Shown here one piece after another: positions 48,861 through 57,534 of a stretch of 64,000 nucleotides of DNA. The notes under the pieces were generated by a model. It worked only from the letters and a program-made list of their open reading frames with translations, was not told where the DNA came from and ran no database searches. A program made the translations under genes and the position numbers. The stretch is from an uncultured cyanobacterium (GTDB lineage Bacteria; Cyanobacteriota; Cyanobacteriia; PCC-6307; Cyanobiaceae). Within the stretch, counting starts at the first letter, position 1; every line of letters starts with the position of its first letter. The stretch lies in assembly GCA_903871775.1 (NCBI GenBank), contig CAIQIA010000027.1, positions 1 to 64,000 of the forward strand. The letters are read 5' to 3'.

Positions 48861-49769
48861 GTGCCGCTTGCGATCACGGTGCTCGGTGGTGGTGCCTGGG
48901 GGTCCACCCTGGCCGGGCTGTTCTCGGCCCGCGGCCATCGGCTGCGGGTGTGGCGCCGCATCGATGGCCCCGAGGTCCTCAGGGCTTCCGCGGCCGACGA
49001 CCTGATCGTCTCGGCCGTGGCCCTGGCGGGGGTCGAAGACGTCGCCGCTGCCCTGGCCGGGGCTTCAGCCCGACCGCCGGTGATCAGCTGCTCCAAGGGT
49101 CTTCATCCTGTGCTGGGTCTCACCGCCAGCCAGCTCTGGCAGCGCCGCTGCCCCGGGGTGCAGGCGCTGGTGCTCAGCGGTCCTAACCTGGCAGTGGAAC
49201 TGCGTCAGGGCCTGCCCGCCGCCAGTGTCCTCGCCGGTGCCGACGACGCCCTGCTGCGGCATCTGCAGACGGAGCTGAGCCATGACTGCTTCCGCCTGTA
49301 CCGCAACGCCGATCCGCTTGGAACCGAGCTGGCCGGTGGCCTCAAGAACGTCATGGCCATCGCCGCCGGCGTCTGCGACGGCCTCCAGCTCGGGGCCAAT
49401 GCCCGGGCCTCGTTGCTGACACGGGCCCTGGCCGAGATGGGCCTGGTGCTCGTGGGGCTGGGGGGGCGTCAGGAAACCCTTTACGGACTGGCGGGCCTCG
49501 GGGATCTGCTGGCGACCGCCACCAGCCCCCTGAGCCGCAACTACCGCTTCGGTCTTGGGCTGGCTGCGGGCCAGGACCCCGTCGCCGTGGCCGAGCAGAT
49601 CGAAGGCACCGTCGAAGGGGTCCCCACCTGCGCCGGCCTCTGCGCCCTGGGGGCCCGTCGCGGCTGGTCGTTGCCGGTGGCCGAACAGGTGCAGGCGCTG
49701 GTGGAGGGTCGCATCGATCCCGAGGGCGCCCTGCGGCGGCTGATGGAACGTCGCCTCACCCAGGAATGA
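48861..49769 (+). CDS. gpsA: Glycerol-3-phosphate dehydrogenase (NAD(P)+)
   Basis: This 302-aa enzyme supplies glycerol-3-phosphate for membrane lipids. The N-terminal fold is ITVLGGGAWGSTLAGLFSARGH; the catalytic region has GLKNVMAIAAGVCDGLQLGANARASLLTRALAEM with the family's active-site Lys, and the C-terminal helical domain has GLAGLGDLLATATSPLSRNYRFG. The start is GTG at 48861. It heads a run gpsA-phzF-spoIID-like-apa in which each gene overlaps the next. Confidence 0.95.
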   Translation: MPLAITVLGGGAWGSTLAGLFSARGHRLRVWRRIDGPEVLRASAADDLIVSAVALAGVEDVAAALAGASARPPVISCSKGLHPVLGLTASQLWQRRCPGVQALVLSGPNLAVELRQGLPAASVLAGADDALLRHLQTELSHDCFRLYRNADPLGTELAGGLKNVMAIAAGVCDGLQLGANARASLLTRALAEMGLVLVGLGGRQETLYGLAGLGDLLATATSPLSRNYRFGLGLAAGQDPVAVAEQIEGTVEGVPTCAGLCALGARRGWSLPVAEQVQALVEGRIDPEGALRRLMERRLTQE

Positions 49770-50677
49770 CACCGATGGCCCCCCAGGATCCCGTCCGCCT
49801 CGCCGGCGTCGACGCCTTCACCGCCACGCCGATGGCCGGCAACGGCGCCGCCGTGGCCTTGTTGCCGGCCCCCGCGAGCGAGCGCTGGATGCAGGCCCTG
49901 GCGGCCGAACTGCAGCAGTCTGAGACCGCCTTTCTCTGGCACGACCACACGGCCGATCGCTGGGCCCTGCGCTGGTTCACTCCCACCTGCGAGGTGCCCC
50001 TCTGTGGCCATGCCACCCTTGCCGCCACCCTGGCCCTGGCCCACTGGGGGTTGCTCTCCCCCGGGGTCTCGCTGCAGCTGCACAGCCGCAGCGGCCCCCT
50101 GGCGGTCGGCCTCGATGGCGCCGGCGGCACCGCCGCCTGGCTTGAGCTGCCGACCAGCGACCTCCTCCCCCGCGCCCCTGAGCCCTGGATGGCCGCCCTG
50201 CCCGAGGGGGCGCCGCTGCAGGTGTGGACGTCATCGCTGGGGTATGGTGTGCTGCTGCTCTCCCCGGAGAGTGATCTGGGCCGGCTGGATCCGCGGGCCG
50301 AGGCCTGGGCGGCGGGGCCTGAACCGGCGTGGGTGGTGATGCGGGCCGGCGCCACCGCCGCCGATTCCGATGCCGACTACTGCCTCCGTTTCTTCGCCCC
50401 CGGTCTGGGCCTGGTCGAAGATCCGGTCACCGGTTCGGCCCACGCCCTGGTGGCCCCCTGGTGGTGTCGACAGCTGGGCCGGTCGCGGGTGAGGGGATGG
50501 CAACCGTCGCACCGTCCGGGGGGGGTCACCCTGGAGCCCCGTCCATCGGGCATGATCCGCCTGTCCGGTCCAGGCGTCTTGCTATGGGATGGCCAGATGG
50601 CCCGACCATTCGAACCCAGCTCCGCAGCCTCCTGGGCCGGGGTCGTGGGCTGGTCGGCCGCTGCCGGCGACGCCTGA
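49766..50677 (+). CDS. PhzF-family isomerase-like protein
   Basis: This 303-aa protein belongs to the PhzF/diaminopimelate-epimerase-like fold. It starts FTATPMAGNGAAVALLPA, has the catalytic Glu in QQSETAFLW, WFTPTCEVPLCGHATLAATLAL, and the ending EDPVTGSAHALVAPWWCRQLG. PhzF in phenazine producers isomerises an anthranilate derivative, but most members have unknown substrates; no phenazine genes are present. It overlaps gpsA by ATGA and the next gene by 94 bp. Confidence 0.92.
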   Translation: MTPMAPQDPVRLAGVDAFTATPMAGNGAAVALLPAPASERWMQALAAELQQSETAFLWHDHTADRWALRWFTPTCEVPLCGHATLAATLALAHWGLLSPGVSLQLHSRSGPLAVGLDGAGGTAAWLELPTSDLLPRAPEPWMAALPEGAPLQVWTSSLGYGVLLLSPESDLGRLDPRAEAWAAGPEPAWVVMRAGATAADSDADYCLRFFAPGLGLVEDPVTGSAHALVAPWWCRQLGRSRVRGWQPSHRPGGVTLEPRPSGMIRLSGPGVLLWDGQMARPFEPSSAASWAGVVGWSAAAGDA

Positions 50678-51675
50678 GGGAGAAGGGACCTGGCCTGTTG
50701 CTTCTCGGGGCCCCCTTCGCCGGCGGCGCCTTCGTCGTCTCCCTTGTGGCACCACTGCTGCAACCCCACGACAGCAGCGTTGATCCGGTGCTGCTGAGGG
50801 CCATGCTCCAGCCGGGGCCCGACGCCCCCCTGCGCAAGACCGTGCCCAGCGACATCGCCAGCACCTCTGCCCCACCTGCCCCACCCAGCCTGCCGCAACC
50901 CCGCCTGGCCCCCACCGCCGATCTGACGGTGCCCGCCGCCGGGAATCGCCCTGCCCCGTCCCTCGAGATCCGGGTGATGCTGCAGCGGGCCATGGCGAGC
51001 CTCAGCGTGGCCGGTACGGGCGACTGGCAGCTCCAGGACCGCCAGGGAGTGCCCTGGCGTCGCAACCCGGGTCTGGTCAGCGTTGCCTGCGGTGACGGCG
51101 GCCTCAGCGTCGACGGCAGCCCCGGGGTGGCCGAGCTCTGGGCCCGACCCTTCAGCGGCACCCTCAGCGTGAACGGCCAGAGCTACCGGGGCGATGTGCG
51201 GCTCTACTGCGATGCCGAGGGGGTCACAGCGGTGAACCATCTGCCCCTCGAGACCTACATCGCGTCGGTGGTGGGGGCCGAGATGCCGAGCTATTGGCCC
51301 GCCGAGGCCCTGCGGGCCCAGGCCGTCGCCGCCCGCTCGTACGCCATGGCCCATCTGGCCAGGCCAGCCGATCCCCACTGGCATCTGGGGGCCACCACCC
51401 GCTGGCAGGCCTACCAGGGCCTCGAGAGCGAGAGCGATGCCTCCCGGGAGGCGGCCCGCTCCACTGCTGGCCTGATCCTCAGCTACAAGGGGGGGATCGT
51501 GGAAAGCCTCTATGCCTCCGACCGCGCCCTGGCCCTGGAAGCCCACGGGCACCTCGGGGCGAGCATGAGCCAGCAGGGAGCCCGCCTGCTCGCCGAACGG
51601 GGGTACCGCTTCAGCCAGATCCTGGCCACCTATTACCAGGGCGCCAGCCTGGCGCGGCTGCAACCCTCGGCATGA
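50584..51675 (+). CDS. SpoIID/LytB-domain protein, membrane anchored
   Basis: This protein of 363 aa has an N-terminal basic region, one membrane helix (about 38-57: GLLLLGAPFAGGAFVVSL), a Pro-rich stretch, a beta domain, then the SpoIID block: LPLETYIASVVGAEMPSYWPAEALRAQAVAARSYAM near 220-260 and LILSYKGGIVESLYASD and ending FSQILATYYQGA. SpoIID family members are lytic transglycosylases acting on denuded peptidoglycan, but the catalytic Glu in GAEMP is the only active-site residue I can point to. The ATG at 50584 implies a 94-bp overlap with phzF; TTG at 50698 would remove most of it. Overlaps the next gene by ATGA. Confidence 0.85.
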   Translation: MGWPDGPTIRTQLRSLLGRGRGLVGRCRRRLREKGPGLLLLGAPFAGGAFVVSLVAPLLQPHDSSVDPVLLRAMLQPGPDAPLRKTVPSDIASTSAPPAPPSLPQPRLAPTADLTVPAAGNRPAPSLEIRVMLQRAMASLSVAGTGDWQLQDRQGVPWRRNPGLVSVACGDGGLSVDGSPGVAELWARPFSGTLSVNGQSYRGDVRLYCDAEGVTAVNHLPLETYIASVVGAEMPSYWPAEALRAQAVAARSYAMAHLARPADPHWHLGATTRWQAYQGLESESDASREAARSTAGLILSYKGGIVESLYASDRALALEAHGHLGASMSQQGARLLAERGYRFSQILATYYQGASLARLQPSA

Positions 51676-52499
51676 CGCCGCTGATCGACCGGGTCGATGC
51701 CTTGAGCCGTGATGCCCTCGCGGCCGGTGCCCTGGTGCCCCTGCGCACCGAACAGGTGGACCATCCCGGCTGGGAGCCGTTTCTGGTGCGGCGGCTGCTG
51801 GATCCGACCCCGAAGCACCTGCGACAGGCCGGGCCGCGCCCGAATCCGTTCCGACCCTGGGACCGGCGGCTGGAGGTGCAGGGCCTCAACGATCATGTCG
51901 TGCTGCTGAACAAGTACCCCGTTGAGCCCCGGCATCTGCTGCTCATCACCCGGGGCTGGGAACCGCAGCAGGGCTGGCTAGATAGCCGCGACTGGCGGGC
52001 CGTCGCCGGGCTGATGGCCCAGGTCAGGGGCCTCTGGTTCTTCAACAGCGGTCCCGATGCCGGCGCCAGTCAGCCCCATCGCCATCTGCAGCTGCTGCCC
52101 CGTGACGCCGACCAGCCCCTCTGCCCCCTGGAGGCGGGATTCAGCCGGATGGCCGGCGGTGGGGCGGCACCCTGGCCGTGGCGCCTGGGTCTGGAGGGCC
52201 TGCCCGCCGGCGAGGGCGGGCCCGGGGCGGCGATCCTCGAGGGCACCTACCGGAGGCTGTGCGCCGCCGAGGGGCTGGGCTGTCCCGACGACGATCCCAG
52301 GCCCCGGCATCCCCACAACCTCCTGTTCGGTCGCGACTGGATGGCGGTGGTGCCGCGCGTGCTGGAAGGCAGCCGTGGCTTCAGCCTCAATGCCCTCGGG
52401 TTCGCCGGTTACCTGCTGGCCACGGAGGCGTCGGATCTCGACTGGCTGCGGAGCCACGGACCATTGCCGCTACTGCGGGCCGCATCGGTGGCGGTCTGA
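51672..52499 (+). CDS. Ap4A phosphorylase / ATP adenylyltransferase
   Basis: This 275-aa protein matches the ATP adenylyltransferase family of the HIT superfamily: NPFRPWDRRLEVQGLNDHVVLLNKYPVEPRHLLLITR at the N-terminus, FFNSGPDAGASQPHRHLQLLP with the HxHxQ active site, HPHNLLFGRDWMAVVPR and the C-terminal SLNALGFAGYLL block. It splits Ap4A phosphorolytically or forms it. It is coupled to the SpoIID-like gene by ATGA. Its stop TGA (52497-52499) lies in a 14-bp tandem repeat. Confidence 0.93.
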   Translation: MTPLIDRVDALSRDALAAGALVPLRTEQVDHPGWEPFLVRRLLDPTPKHLRQAGPRPNPFRPWDRRLEVQGLNDHVVLLNKYPVEPRHLLLITRGWEPQQGWLDSRDWRAVAGLMAQVRGLWFFNSGPDAGASQPHRHLQLLPRDADQPLCPLEAGFSRMAGGGAAPWPWRLGLEGLPAGEGGPGAAILEGTYRRLCAAEGLGCPDDDPRPRHPHNLLFGRDWMAVVPRVLEGSRGFSLNALGFAGYLLATEASDLDWLRSHGPLPLLRAASVAV

Positions 52500-52557
52500 C
52501 GGGGGAGGTCTGACGGAGGCGGTCTGATGGCGGCGGTTCCGTGAGGCGGTTCCGTGG
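52493..52557 (+). repeat. 14-bp tandem repeat array spanning a stop codon
   Basis: Three units run head to tail: GGTCTGACGGGGGA (52493-52506), GGTCTGACGGAGGC (52507-52520) and GGTCTGATGGCGGC (52521-52534). Two degenerate units follow, GGTTCCGTGAGGC (52535-52547) and GGTTCCGTGG (52548-52557). The first unit holds the last codons and TGA of the Ap4A gene, and the TGA recurs in units 2 and 3. Confidence 0.9.
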
Positions 52558-52613
52558 TTCCACGGATGCGGCAGTGGGGGCAGCTGCGCTGGGCTGAAGA
52601 GGTCCGCTGGCCC

Positions 52614-53225
52614 ATGACCTTGAGACCGACCATCAACCCTGCGACCCCCACGACCTGCCGGCGTCGTTCCTCCCCTCTGGCTCCGTTTGAGCCCCTGATC
52701 CACCGCACCGCCGCCCGTTACGCCCGCCTGCAGCGGGCCGACCGCGAGGATCTTCGGCAGGTGGGCTATCTCGGGCTGCTCCGGGGGCTCAACAACCGTG
52801 GCGACCGCACCGGCGCCCATCTGGAGGCCTTTCTCGTGCTGCACATCCGCGGCGCGATGCTGCATTACCTGCGCGACACGGCCGATCCCGTGCGCCTGCC
52901 CCGCCGGATCCGCCATGCCCAGGACTGGCGGGCCTGGAGTCTGCGCCTGCGCCCCCTTGATGCCCTCGCCGAGCACCAGATGCCCGCCGATCCCCGCGGC
53001 GAAGGCTGGACGCTCCTGCTGCGTCAGGAACGACGCCAGCAGGTGCGCCGGGCCCTGGCCAGCCTCGAGCCCCATGAGCGGTTGTGCGTGGAACAGGTGC
53101 TGCTGGCGGGCCAGAGCCTCCGCCAGGTGGGGCAGCTTGAGGGCGTGAGTGCCATGACGATCCAGCGGCGGCTCAGACGGGCCCTCGATCAGCTCAGACC
53201 CCAGCTGACCCCGCTCGGGGCCTGA
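52614..53225 (+). CDS. Sigma-70 family factor, group 3 type
   Basis: This protein of 203 aa has sigma region 2 (REDLRQVGYLGLLRGLNNRGDRTGAHLEAFLVLHIRGAMLHYLRDT) followed by VRLPRR and a region 4 helix-turn-helix (SLRQVGQLEGVSAMTIQRRLRRALDQL). It lacks region 1 and the long non-conserved stretch of SigA, so it is an alternative factor of the SigF/B/G-like type seen in cyanobacteria; the regulon is unknown. The ATG at 52614 is preferred; an upstream form from 52554 would read through a repeat. It stands alone with no anti-sigma gene nearby. Confidence 0.88.
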   Translation: MTLRPTINPATPTTCRRRSSPLAPFEPLIHRTAARYARLQRADREDLRQVGYLGLLRGLNNRGDRTGAHLEAFLVLHIRGAMLHYLRDTADPVRLPRRIRHAQDWRAWSLRLRPLDALAEHQMPADPRGEGWTLLLRQERRQQVRRALASLEPHERLCVEQVLLAGQSLRQVGQLEGVSAMTIQRRLRRALDQLRPQLTPLGA

Positions 53226-53233
53226 CGGGCGAC

Positions 53234-53422
53234 TCAGTCGTGGCTGGTGCCGTCGCGCTCCATCTGCCGCTCCAGGGTGGCGATGGCGGCGTCGACGGCC
53301 GCCAGCTGCCGTTCGAGGGCATCACGCCAGCCGCGGAGCATCATCCGCTTGCGCCGCTGGCGCCGGGCCTTGAGGTCCTGGGTGGTGCTCTCGACACCAA
53401 GGCAGTCAGGGAAGGGAAACAT
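53234..53422 (-). CDS. Small basic protein, probable coiled coil
   Basis: This 62-aa protein begins MFPFPDCLGVESTTQDLKARRQRRKRMMLRGWRDALERQLA and ends with a helix (AAVDAAIATLERQMERD). It is very basic in the middle and may bind nucleic acid, or be a short coiled coil. It reads as conserved, but I know no family. It ends 8 bp from the sigma-factor gene on the opposite strand. Confidence 0.55.
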   Translation of the reverse strand: MFPFPDCLGVESTTQDLKARRQRRKRMMLRGWRDALERQLAAVDAAIATLERQMERDGTSHD

Positions 53423-53619
53423 GGGAAAATGGGCCGGTCCGGCGCCGTTCTAGCGAATGGCACGGGCCGTCAGTTGTCCCTTGCACCATCACCGTGAGAC
53501 ATCCGGAACGCAGGGGAACCGCGCTTAGTGATTACGTTCTGAGCGAAAGAAATTCCGAACCCTTCCCACCTCAGTCCCAGATCAGACCCATCACGGGAGT
53601 AGTCAGTCCACTGGGTCCC

Positions 53620-55227
53620 ATGCGTCATCTTCTGCCTGTGCTGCTCGGTGTGGCCGCTGCCCAGGTCATCTGCCCGGCCGTGCAGGCCCAGGTGGCCCTG
53701 ATGGCGGGTCAGGCGGCCCAACCGCTGCAGGGCCGCTTCAACAGCGTTCCCGTCCTCCATTCCAACCAGCCTGAGGAGGTCTGGGGTCCTGGGATTCTGG
53801 TGAGCACCGCCCCGGGTTCCGCGGTGGCCGAGACCGGCGAGACCCTGGCCAATGCCAGTTACACCTTCAACGGTGAGTTCGGTCTCCACGCCCACCACAA
53901 GTACGCCCCGTCCGATGCCCGGCGGCTGGGGGTTGCGGGGGGCCGTCGCGGGCAGCTGACCCTGGCGGTGATCGCCATCAACCCCGGTGACCGTGAGGTC
54001 ACCCTGCGTTTTGAGCAGGGGGCGGTCAAGAACAGCTTCGAGGCCCCGTACCTGGCCAACAACCTGATGGGGGTGATCCCCCAGGGCCGGCGCCCCTGGA
54101 ACACCGGCCCCGGGGCCGCCACGGCCGTGCAGATGCTGCGGGGCAGCCTTGACCGCAACATGCCTGAGACGGTGCGTATTCCCGCCCGCTCCCGGGTGGT
54201 GGTCGTGAGCACTGACCTGCCCGCCCGCGGCATCGCCAACGCCCTGCTCAAGGGACGGAGCGACGGTCCCTTCCAGATGGCCGTTGTCGCTGCCCAGGAA
54301 CCCAGCGGTCCCGAGGACATGCTGCGGGTGCTGGACGAGGGGCGGCTGGCCCCGGGCCGCACCTACCTCAGCCGTCTCGATGAGATCCGCGACCGCAGGG
54401 TCTTCTCACGGGTCGCCGGCGTGGCCATTGGTGACGCCTACCAGGCCAGCCTCCGTCATGACCTCAGGGCAGGGGCGCTGCATGTTCCCCTCACCACAAC
54501 CTCCCGGCACACCTTCGGCACCAACGAACTGCAGGTCAACGAACTGGCCAGCCGCATGGTCGATTCGTCCCTCGACAACGTCGGCACCTACGGCGTCAGG
54601 TTCGATGTCGACCTGCAGCTGAAGGGCGAGGGCACCTACGACCTGGTCCTGAGCCATCCGACGCTGATGGGCCGCCAGTTCACGGCCTATCGGGGCACCA
54701 TCGGTGTGACCACCCCCCGGGGCTATGAAGAACTGCATGTGGGACTGCGCTCGGGACAGAGCCTGTCCCTGAGCTCGCTCAATCTGCAGCCCGGGGTGGT
54801 GACCCCTGTGCGGATCAGTCTAGTATACCCCGCCGATGCCACCCCTGGCCATCTGCTCAGCGTCGTCCCCAGCCAGCAGCTGCTGGCCCTGCGCCAGCAG
54901 GAGCAGCTGCAGGCCGAAGCCCGGGAGGTCATGACCCGCCAGGCCCCGCCCCCGGTCAGCGCGCCGCCCCAGCCGGCAGCTCCTGCGGGCGTCGCCCAGG
55001 GCTTCCCCGAAGCGCCGACGGCGCCCTCCGTCCGCCCGCGGCCCGCCCCCCGCCCTGCCCAGCGCCCTGTGCTCAACAAGACCGTCCCGGCTGCCCGCCC
55101 GACGACGGCCCGTCCGCTCCAGACCCCACCCCCCGTGCTGCCGTCGGTGGGCTGGCCGCCGACGGCACCGGCGATGATCGATCCCTCCCGTCCTTATCAG
55201 TTGATGCGCAACTGGTTCGGTCGATAG
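53620..55227 (+). CDS. DUF3370 domain secreted protein
   Basis: This protein of 535 aa has a signal peptide (LLPVLLGVAAAQVICPAVQA), a large beta-rich DUF3370 domain (about 40-420; blocks SVPVLHSNQPEEVWGPGILVS, GEFGLHAHHKYAPSD, GSGVGAN-like AVAAQEP and LHVPLTTTSRHTFGTNELQVNEL), and a Pro/Ala-rich low-complexity tail (about 450-535). DUF3370 is mostly cyanobacterial with unknown function; export and a cell-surface location are likely. I chose the ATG at 53620 from the signal peptide. The open region 53423-53619 upstream is gene-free and probably holds the promoter. Confidence 0.88.
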   Translation: MRHLLPVLLGVAAAQVICPAVQAQVALMAGQAAQPLQGRFNSVPVLHSNQPEEVWGPGILVSTAPGSAVAETGETLANASYTFNGEFGLHAHHKYAPSDARRLGVAGGRRGQLTLAVIAINPGDREVTLRFEQGAVKNSFEAPYLANNLMGVIPQGRRPWNTGPGAATAVQMLRGSLDRNMPETVRIPARSRVVVVSTDLPARGIANALLKGRSDGPFQMAVVAAQEPSGPEDMLRVLDEGRLAPGRTYLSRLDEIRDRRVFSRVAGVAIGDAYQASLRHDLRAGALHVPLTTTSRHTFGTNELQVNELASRMVDSSLDNVGTYGVRFDVDLQLKGEGTYDLVLSHPTLMGRQFTAYRGTIGVTTPRGYEELHVGLRSGQSLSLSSLNLQPGVVTPVRISLVYPADATPGHLLSVVPSQQLLALRQQEQLQAEAREVMTRQAPPPVSAPPQPAAPAGVAQGFPEAPTAPSVRPRPAPRPAQRPVLNKTVPAARPTTARPLQTPPPVLPSVGWPPTAPAMIDPSRPYQLMRNWFGR

Positions 55228-55253
55228 GCTCCCTGCGCTCCCCCGACATCACC

Positions 55254-56276
55254 GTGGCCAAAGGCAGCGACCCGGGTCGCCGGATTTCGGTGGAGCTCAG
55301 TGATGCGCTGCTCAAGCGCATCGATGCCCTGAAGCGTGACTGGGGCCACCGGTCCCGCGGACCGGTGGTTGAGCAGCTGCTGCTCATGGTCCTGGGCCAG
55401 GAGGGAGATCGCCTGGACGGCGATGGGCTCGAGGCCGATGGCGCCGACACGGACCTTGGGGCCAACGAACCACCGGAGGCGTCAGCTCTGGTGGCGGTGA
55501 GCATTGCGGCCCTCGAGGCCCCCGCGCCACTGGCGGACGCCGGGACCGACGACGATCCCCCCTGGCCAGCGGAGACGGCGGCCAGCCGTTCAGGCGGTGG
55601 CATCGATCTTCCCGGTTTCGTGCGGCGGCGCAGCCGTGAGGTGCGTCAGTCGCTGGTCGTCGAGGGAGCCGATGCCCTGGCGGGGGAGCGGCCGGCGGTG
55701 ATCAGCGCCGATCAGCTCCAGGCCTGCCTTGGGGCCGTGCGCGACCACTGGCTTGAGCTGTACGGACAGACCCCCCAGCAGGCCGTGGTGGACGGAGCGG
55801 TGCAGTGGTTGTCCCATGACATCTGGCCTGCGGCAGAGGCCAGCGGCGGCCAACCGTTCCACTGGGGGGCCCTGGAAAGGGTCCTGGAGGGGCTGGCGCC
55901 CGCGTGGCTCAGTGGGCCACCCAGCCTTGAGCGGGTGCTGGTGGCTGCGGGGCTGCTGGAGGACCCCTTCGGTGCCGCCACCCTCCGTCTGCGGATCCCT
56001 TCCCTGGTGGGCCGCCTGGTGCAGCGGCTGCGTCGCCGCCGCCGGGGGTCGCTGTTCCTGGATCTTGGGTCAACCCTCACGATCCAGGGGTCCCTGCGAT
56101 TGCTGCAGCTGCCCACCGATCCTGACCATGTGCTGACGCTGCATCAGATCCGCGAGGCGTACCGCCAGCTGGCCCTGGCCCACCACCCCGACACCGGCGG
56201 TGATCCTGAAGCGATGCGCCGCCTCAACGAGGCGTACCAGCTGCTGAAGCAACGGGTCCTGTCCAGGATCCGCTGA
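55254..56276 (+). CDS. Ribbon-helix-helix plus J-domain fusion protein
   Basis: This 340-aa protein combines an N-terminal RHH-like element (RRISVELSDALLKRIDALKRDWGHRSRGPVVEQLLL, about 9-44), an acidic low-complexity linker (about 50-105), a helical middle part (about 115-270) and a C-terminal J domain (about 290-335) with HPD in LALAHHPDTGGDPEAM and the KQR helix. J domains recruit Hsp70; RHH segments bind DNA. The pairing suggests a DNA-bound co-chaperone, but this is inference. The start is GTG at 55254, 26 bp after the DUF3370 gene. Confidence 0.8.
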   Translation: MAKGSDPGRRISVELSDALLKRIDALKRDWGHRSRGPVVEQLLLMVLGQEGDRLDGDGLEADGADTDLGANEPPEASALVAVSIAALEAPAPLADAGTDDDPPWPAETAASRSGGGIDLPGFVRRRSREVRQSLVVEGADALAGERPAVISADQLQACLGAVRDHWLELYGQTPQQAVVDGAVQWLSHDIWPAAEASGGQPFHWGALERVLEGLAPAWLSGPPSLERVLVAAGLLEDPFGAATLRLRIPSLVGRLVQRLRRRRRGSLFLDLGSTLTIQGSLRLLQLPTDPDHVLTLHQIREAYRQLALAHHPDTGGDPEAMRRLNEAYQLLKQRVLSRIR

Positions 56277-56875
56277 GGCGAACACTCCGCTGTTTGCTTA
56301 TCTCAGCTGTGTCCTATGCCAGGTCCTGAGCCAAGTCGCACCTGAGATGGATGGGCGTGGCCTGCCATCACGACACGAGGAGATGAGCCACCCACAGCCA
56401 CAATCGCCTGTAGCCACGGCTCCCGGGTGAGTCCTGAGATGCGTCCAGGCTTTGGAATCAGGCGAGATGCTCGATCTCTTGAAAATCGACGATTCTGCCT
56501 GTTCGGGTGATGGTCTCTGCCGGGTCTGCGCAGGCTGTGGGGCGCAACCCCCAGGGCCCTCATCCGTCTCCCAGGAGCTGATCGTTCGTCGCATGGTCTT
56601 GTCCAGACCCTGTCCAGCTGGCTGACCACAGCACTTGGACAGGCTGATTTCCATTGTCACAGCTGACCTGAAGCGCTGCGTCGAAGCCCTGCGTACCTGT
56701 GGGTGCCACAGGTACGCAGGGCTCAAGGAAGCGATACAGGCAGAACAGTGGTCACGAGCGCATCCCGGAGCAAGGGGGAGGCAGGCAACCAGCAGAAGCG
56801 GCCCTGAAAAAGATCAACTGTCATGCCTGGGACGCGCTCCAGGACTCTTTAAGAGACCAGTCTGGGACAGGCAGA
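56277..56875. other. 599-bp gap with no gene, holding an 18-bp perfect hairpin
   Basis: No coding region is convincing here on either strand. Open frames of over 100 codons on the minus strand (e.g. 56298-56726) have no domain pattern and overlap one another in two frames. The clear structural element is the inverted repeat at 56685-56723. A short palindrome CTCTTTAAGAG lies at 56845-56855 just beyond the 3' end of the L,D-transpeptidase gene. The rest I cannot interpret. Confidence 0.5.
56685..56723. repeat. 18-bp perfect inverted repeat with 3-base loop
   Basis: AGCCCTGCGTACCTGTGG (56685-56702), loop GTG (56703-56705), and the exact reverse complement CCACAGGTACGCAGGGCT (56706-56723). No T-tract follows on either side, so it is not an ordinary terminator. 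It could be the core of a mobile-element end or a structured RNA. Confidence 0.85.
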
Positions 56876-57424
56876 TTAGTTGGTGATCCGCACCGTTGCC
56901 CCGATGTCGACCATGTCAAACATCTCGCGCACGTGTTCATTCAGCATGCGCACACAACCGTTGGTCACCGGCAGACGCCTGACCACCCAGAACGGCCATG
57001 GAGTGCCGTGGATCCCGAACTGGTCACGATCCTTCTTCAGAAATCCGACCCAGCGTTCACCCAGGGGGGATTCCTTGCCGCGCTTGGGGTTGACGGTGTC
57101 CGTGTGGGTGCTGCGGTAGATCGGGTCAATGACCTTGTTCACCACACTGAACGTGCCCGTGGGGGTCGGTGATTCCTTCGCGCCGATGGCCACCGGCCAG
57201 GGGCCTCCGACCACCTTGCCATTGTCGATCACCGTGATCTGCCGTTGCCCGAGGGACAGCAGTAGCGATGCGGTCGGTGAGATCTTGCGCAGAGGCTGAC
57301 CCTGGCCAGGCCCACCGGTAGCAGGCTGTGCCGGAGCCGCAGCGGGACTGCTCAAGGGGGGTGGAACTGCTGGCAGGGCCGGGGGCTCAGCGACCTGGGC
57401 TAGCAGAGGCCAGAGAAGCAGCAC
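56876..57424 (-). CDS. L,D-transpeptidase (YkuD domain), secreted
   Basis: This 182-aa protein has an N-terminal hydrophobic segment (MLLLWPLLAQVA), a Pro-rich stretch, then a YkuD catalytic domain: PTPTGTFSVVNKVIDP, FGIHGTPWPFWVVRRLPVTNGCVRMLN with active-site His, Cys and Arg (HGT; NGCVRM). It cross-links or modifies peptidoglycan in a penicillin-insensitive way, in the periplasm. Its signal is short and the annotated start (57424) may need checking. It is downstream of apcD on the same strand, with a gap of about 110 bp. Confidence 0.9.
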   Translation of the reverse strand: MLLLWPLLAQVAEPPALPAVPPPLSSPAAAPAQPATGGPGQGQPLRKISPTASLLLSLGQRQITVIDNGKVVGGPWPVAIGAKESPTPTGTFSVVNKVIDPIYRSTHTDTVNPKRGKESPLGERWVGFLKKDRDQFGIHGTPWPFWVVRRLPVTNGCVRMLNEHVREMFDMVDIGATVRITN

Positions 57425-57534
57425 GGGTGCTGAATCAACTCGCTAAATTTTAACCGGGGCACCAGGGCTGGACCCGAAATGGGACCAATGTCAGGTCTGA
57501 CCCTGGATCAACGAGACCCGGGCTCGTGAAGGGG

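Noticed and set aside
56298-56726. Minus-strand 142-codon frame in the gene-free gap
   Set aside because: Two frames are open over the same bases, neither shows a domain or RBS, and it reads through half of the 18-bp hairpin.
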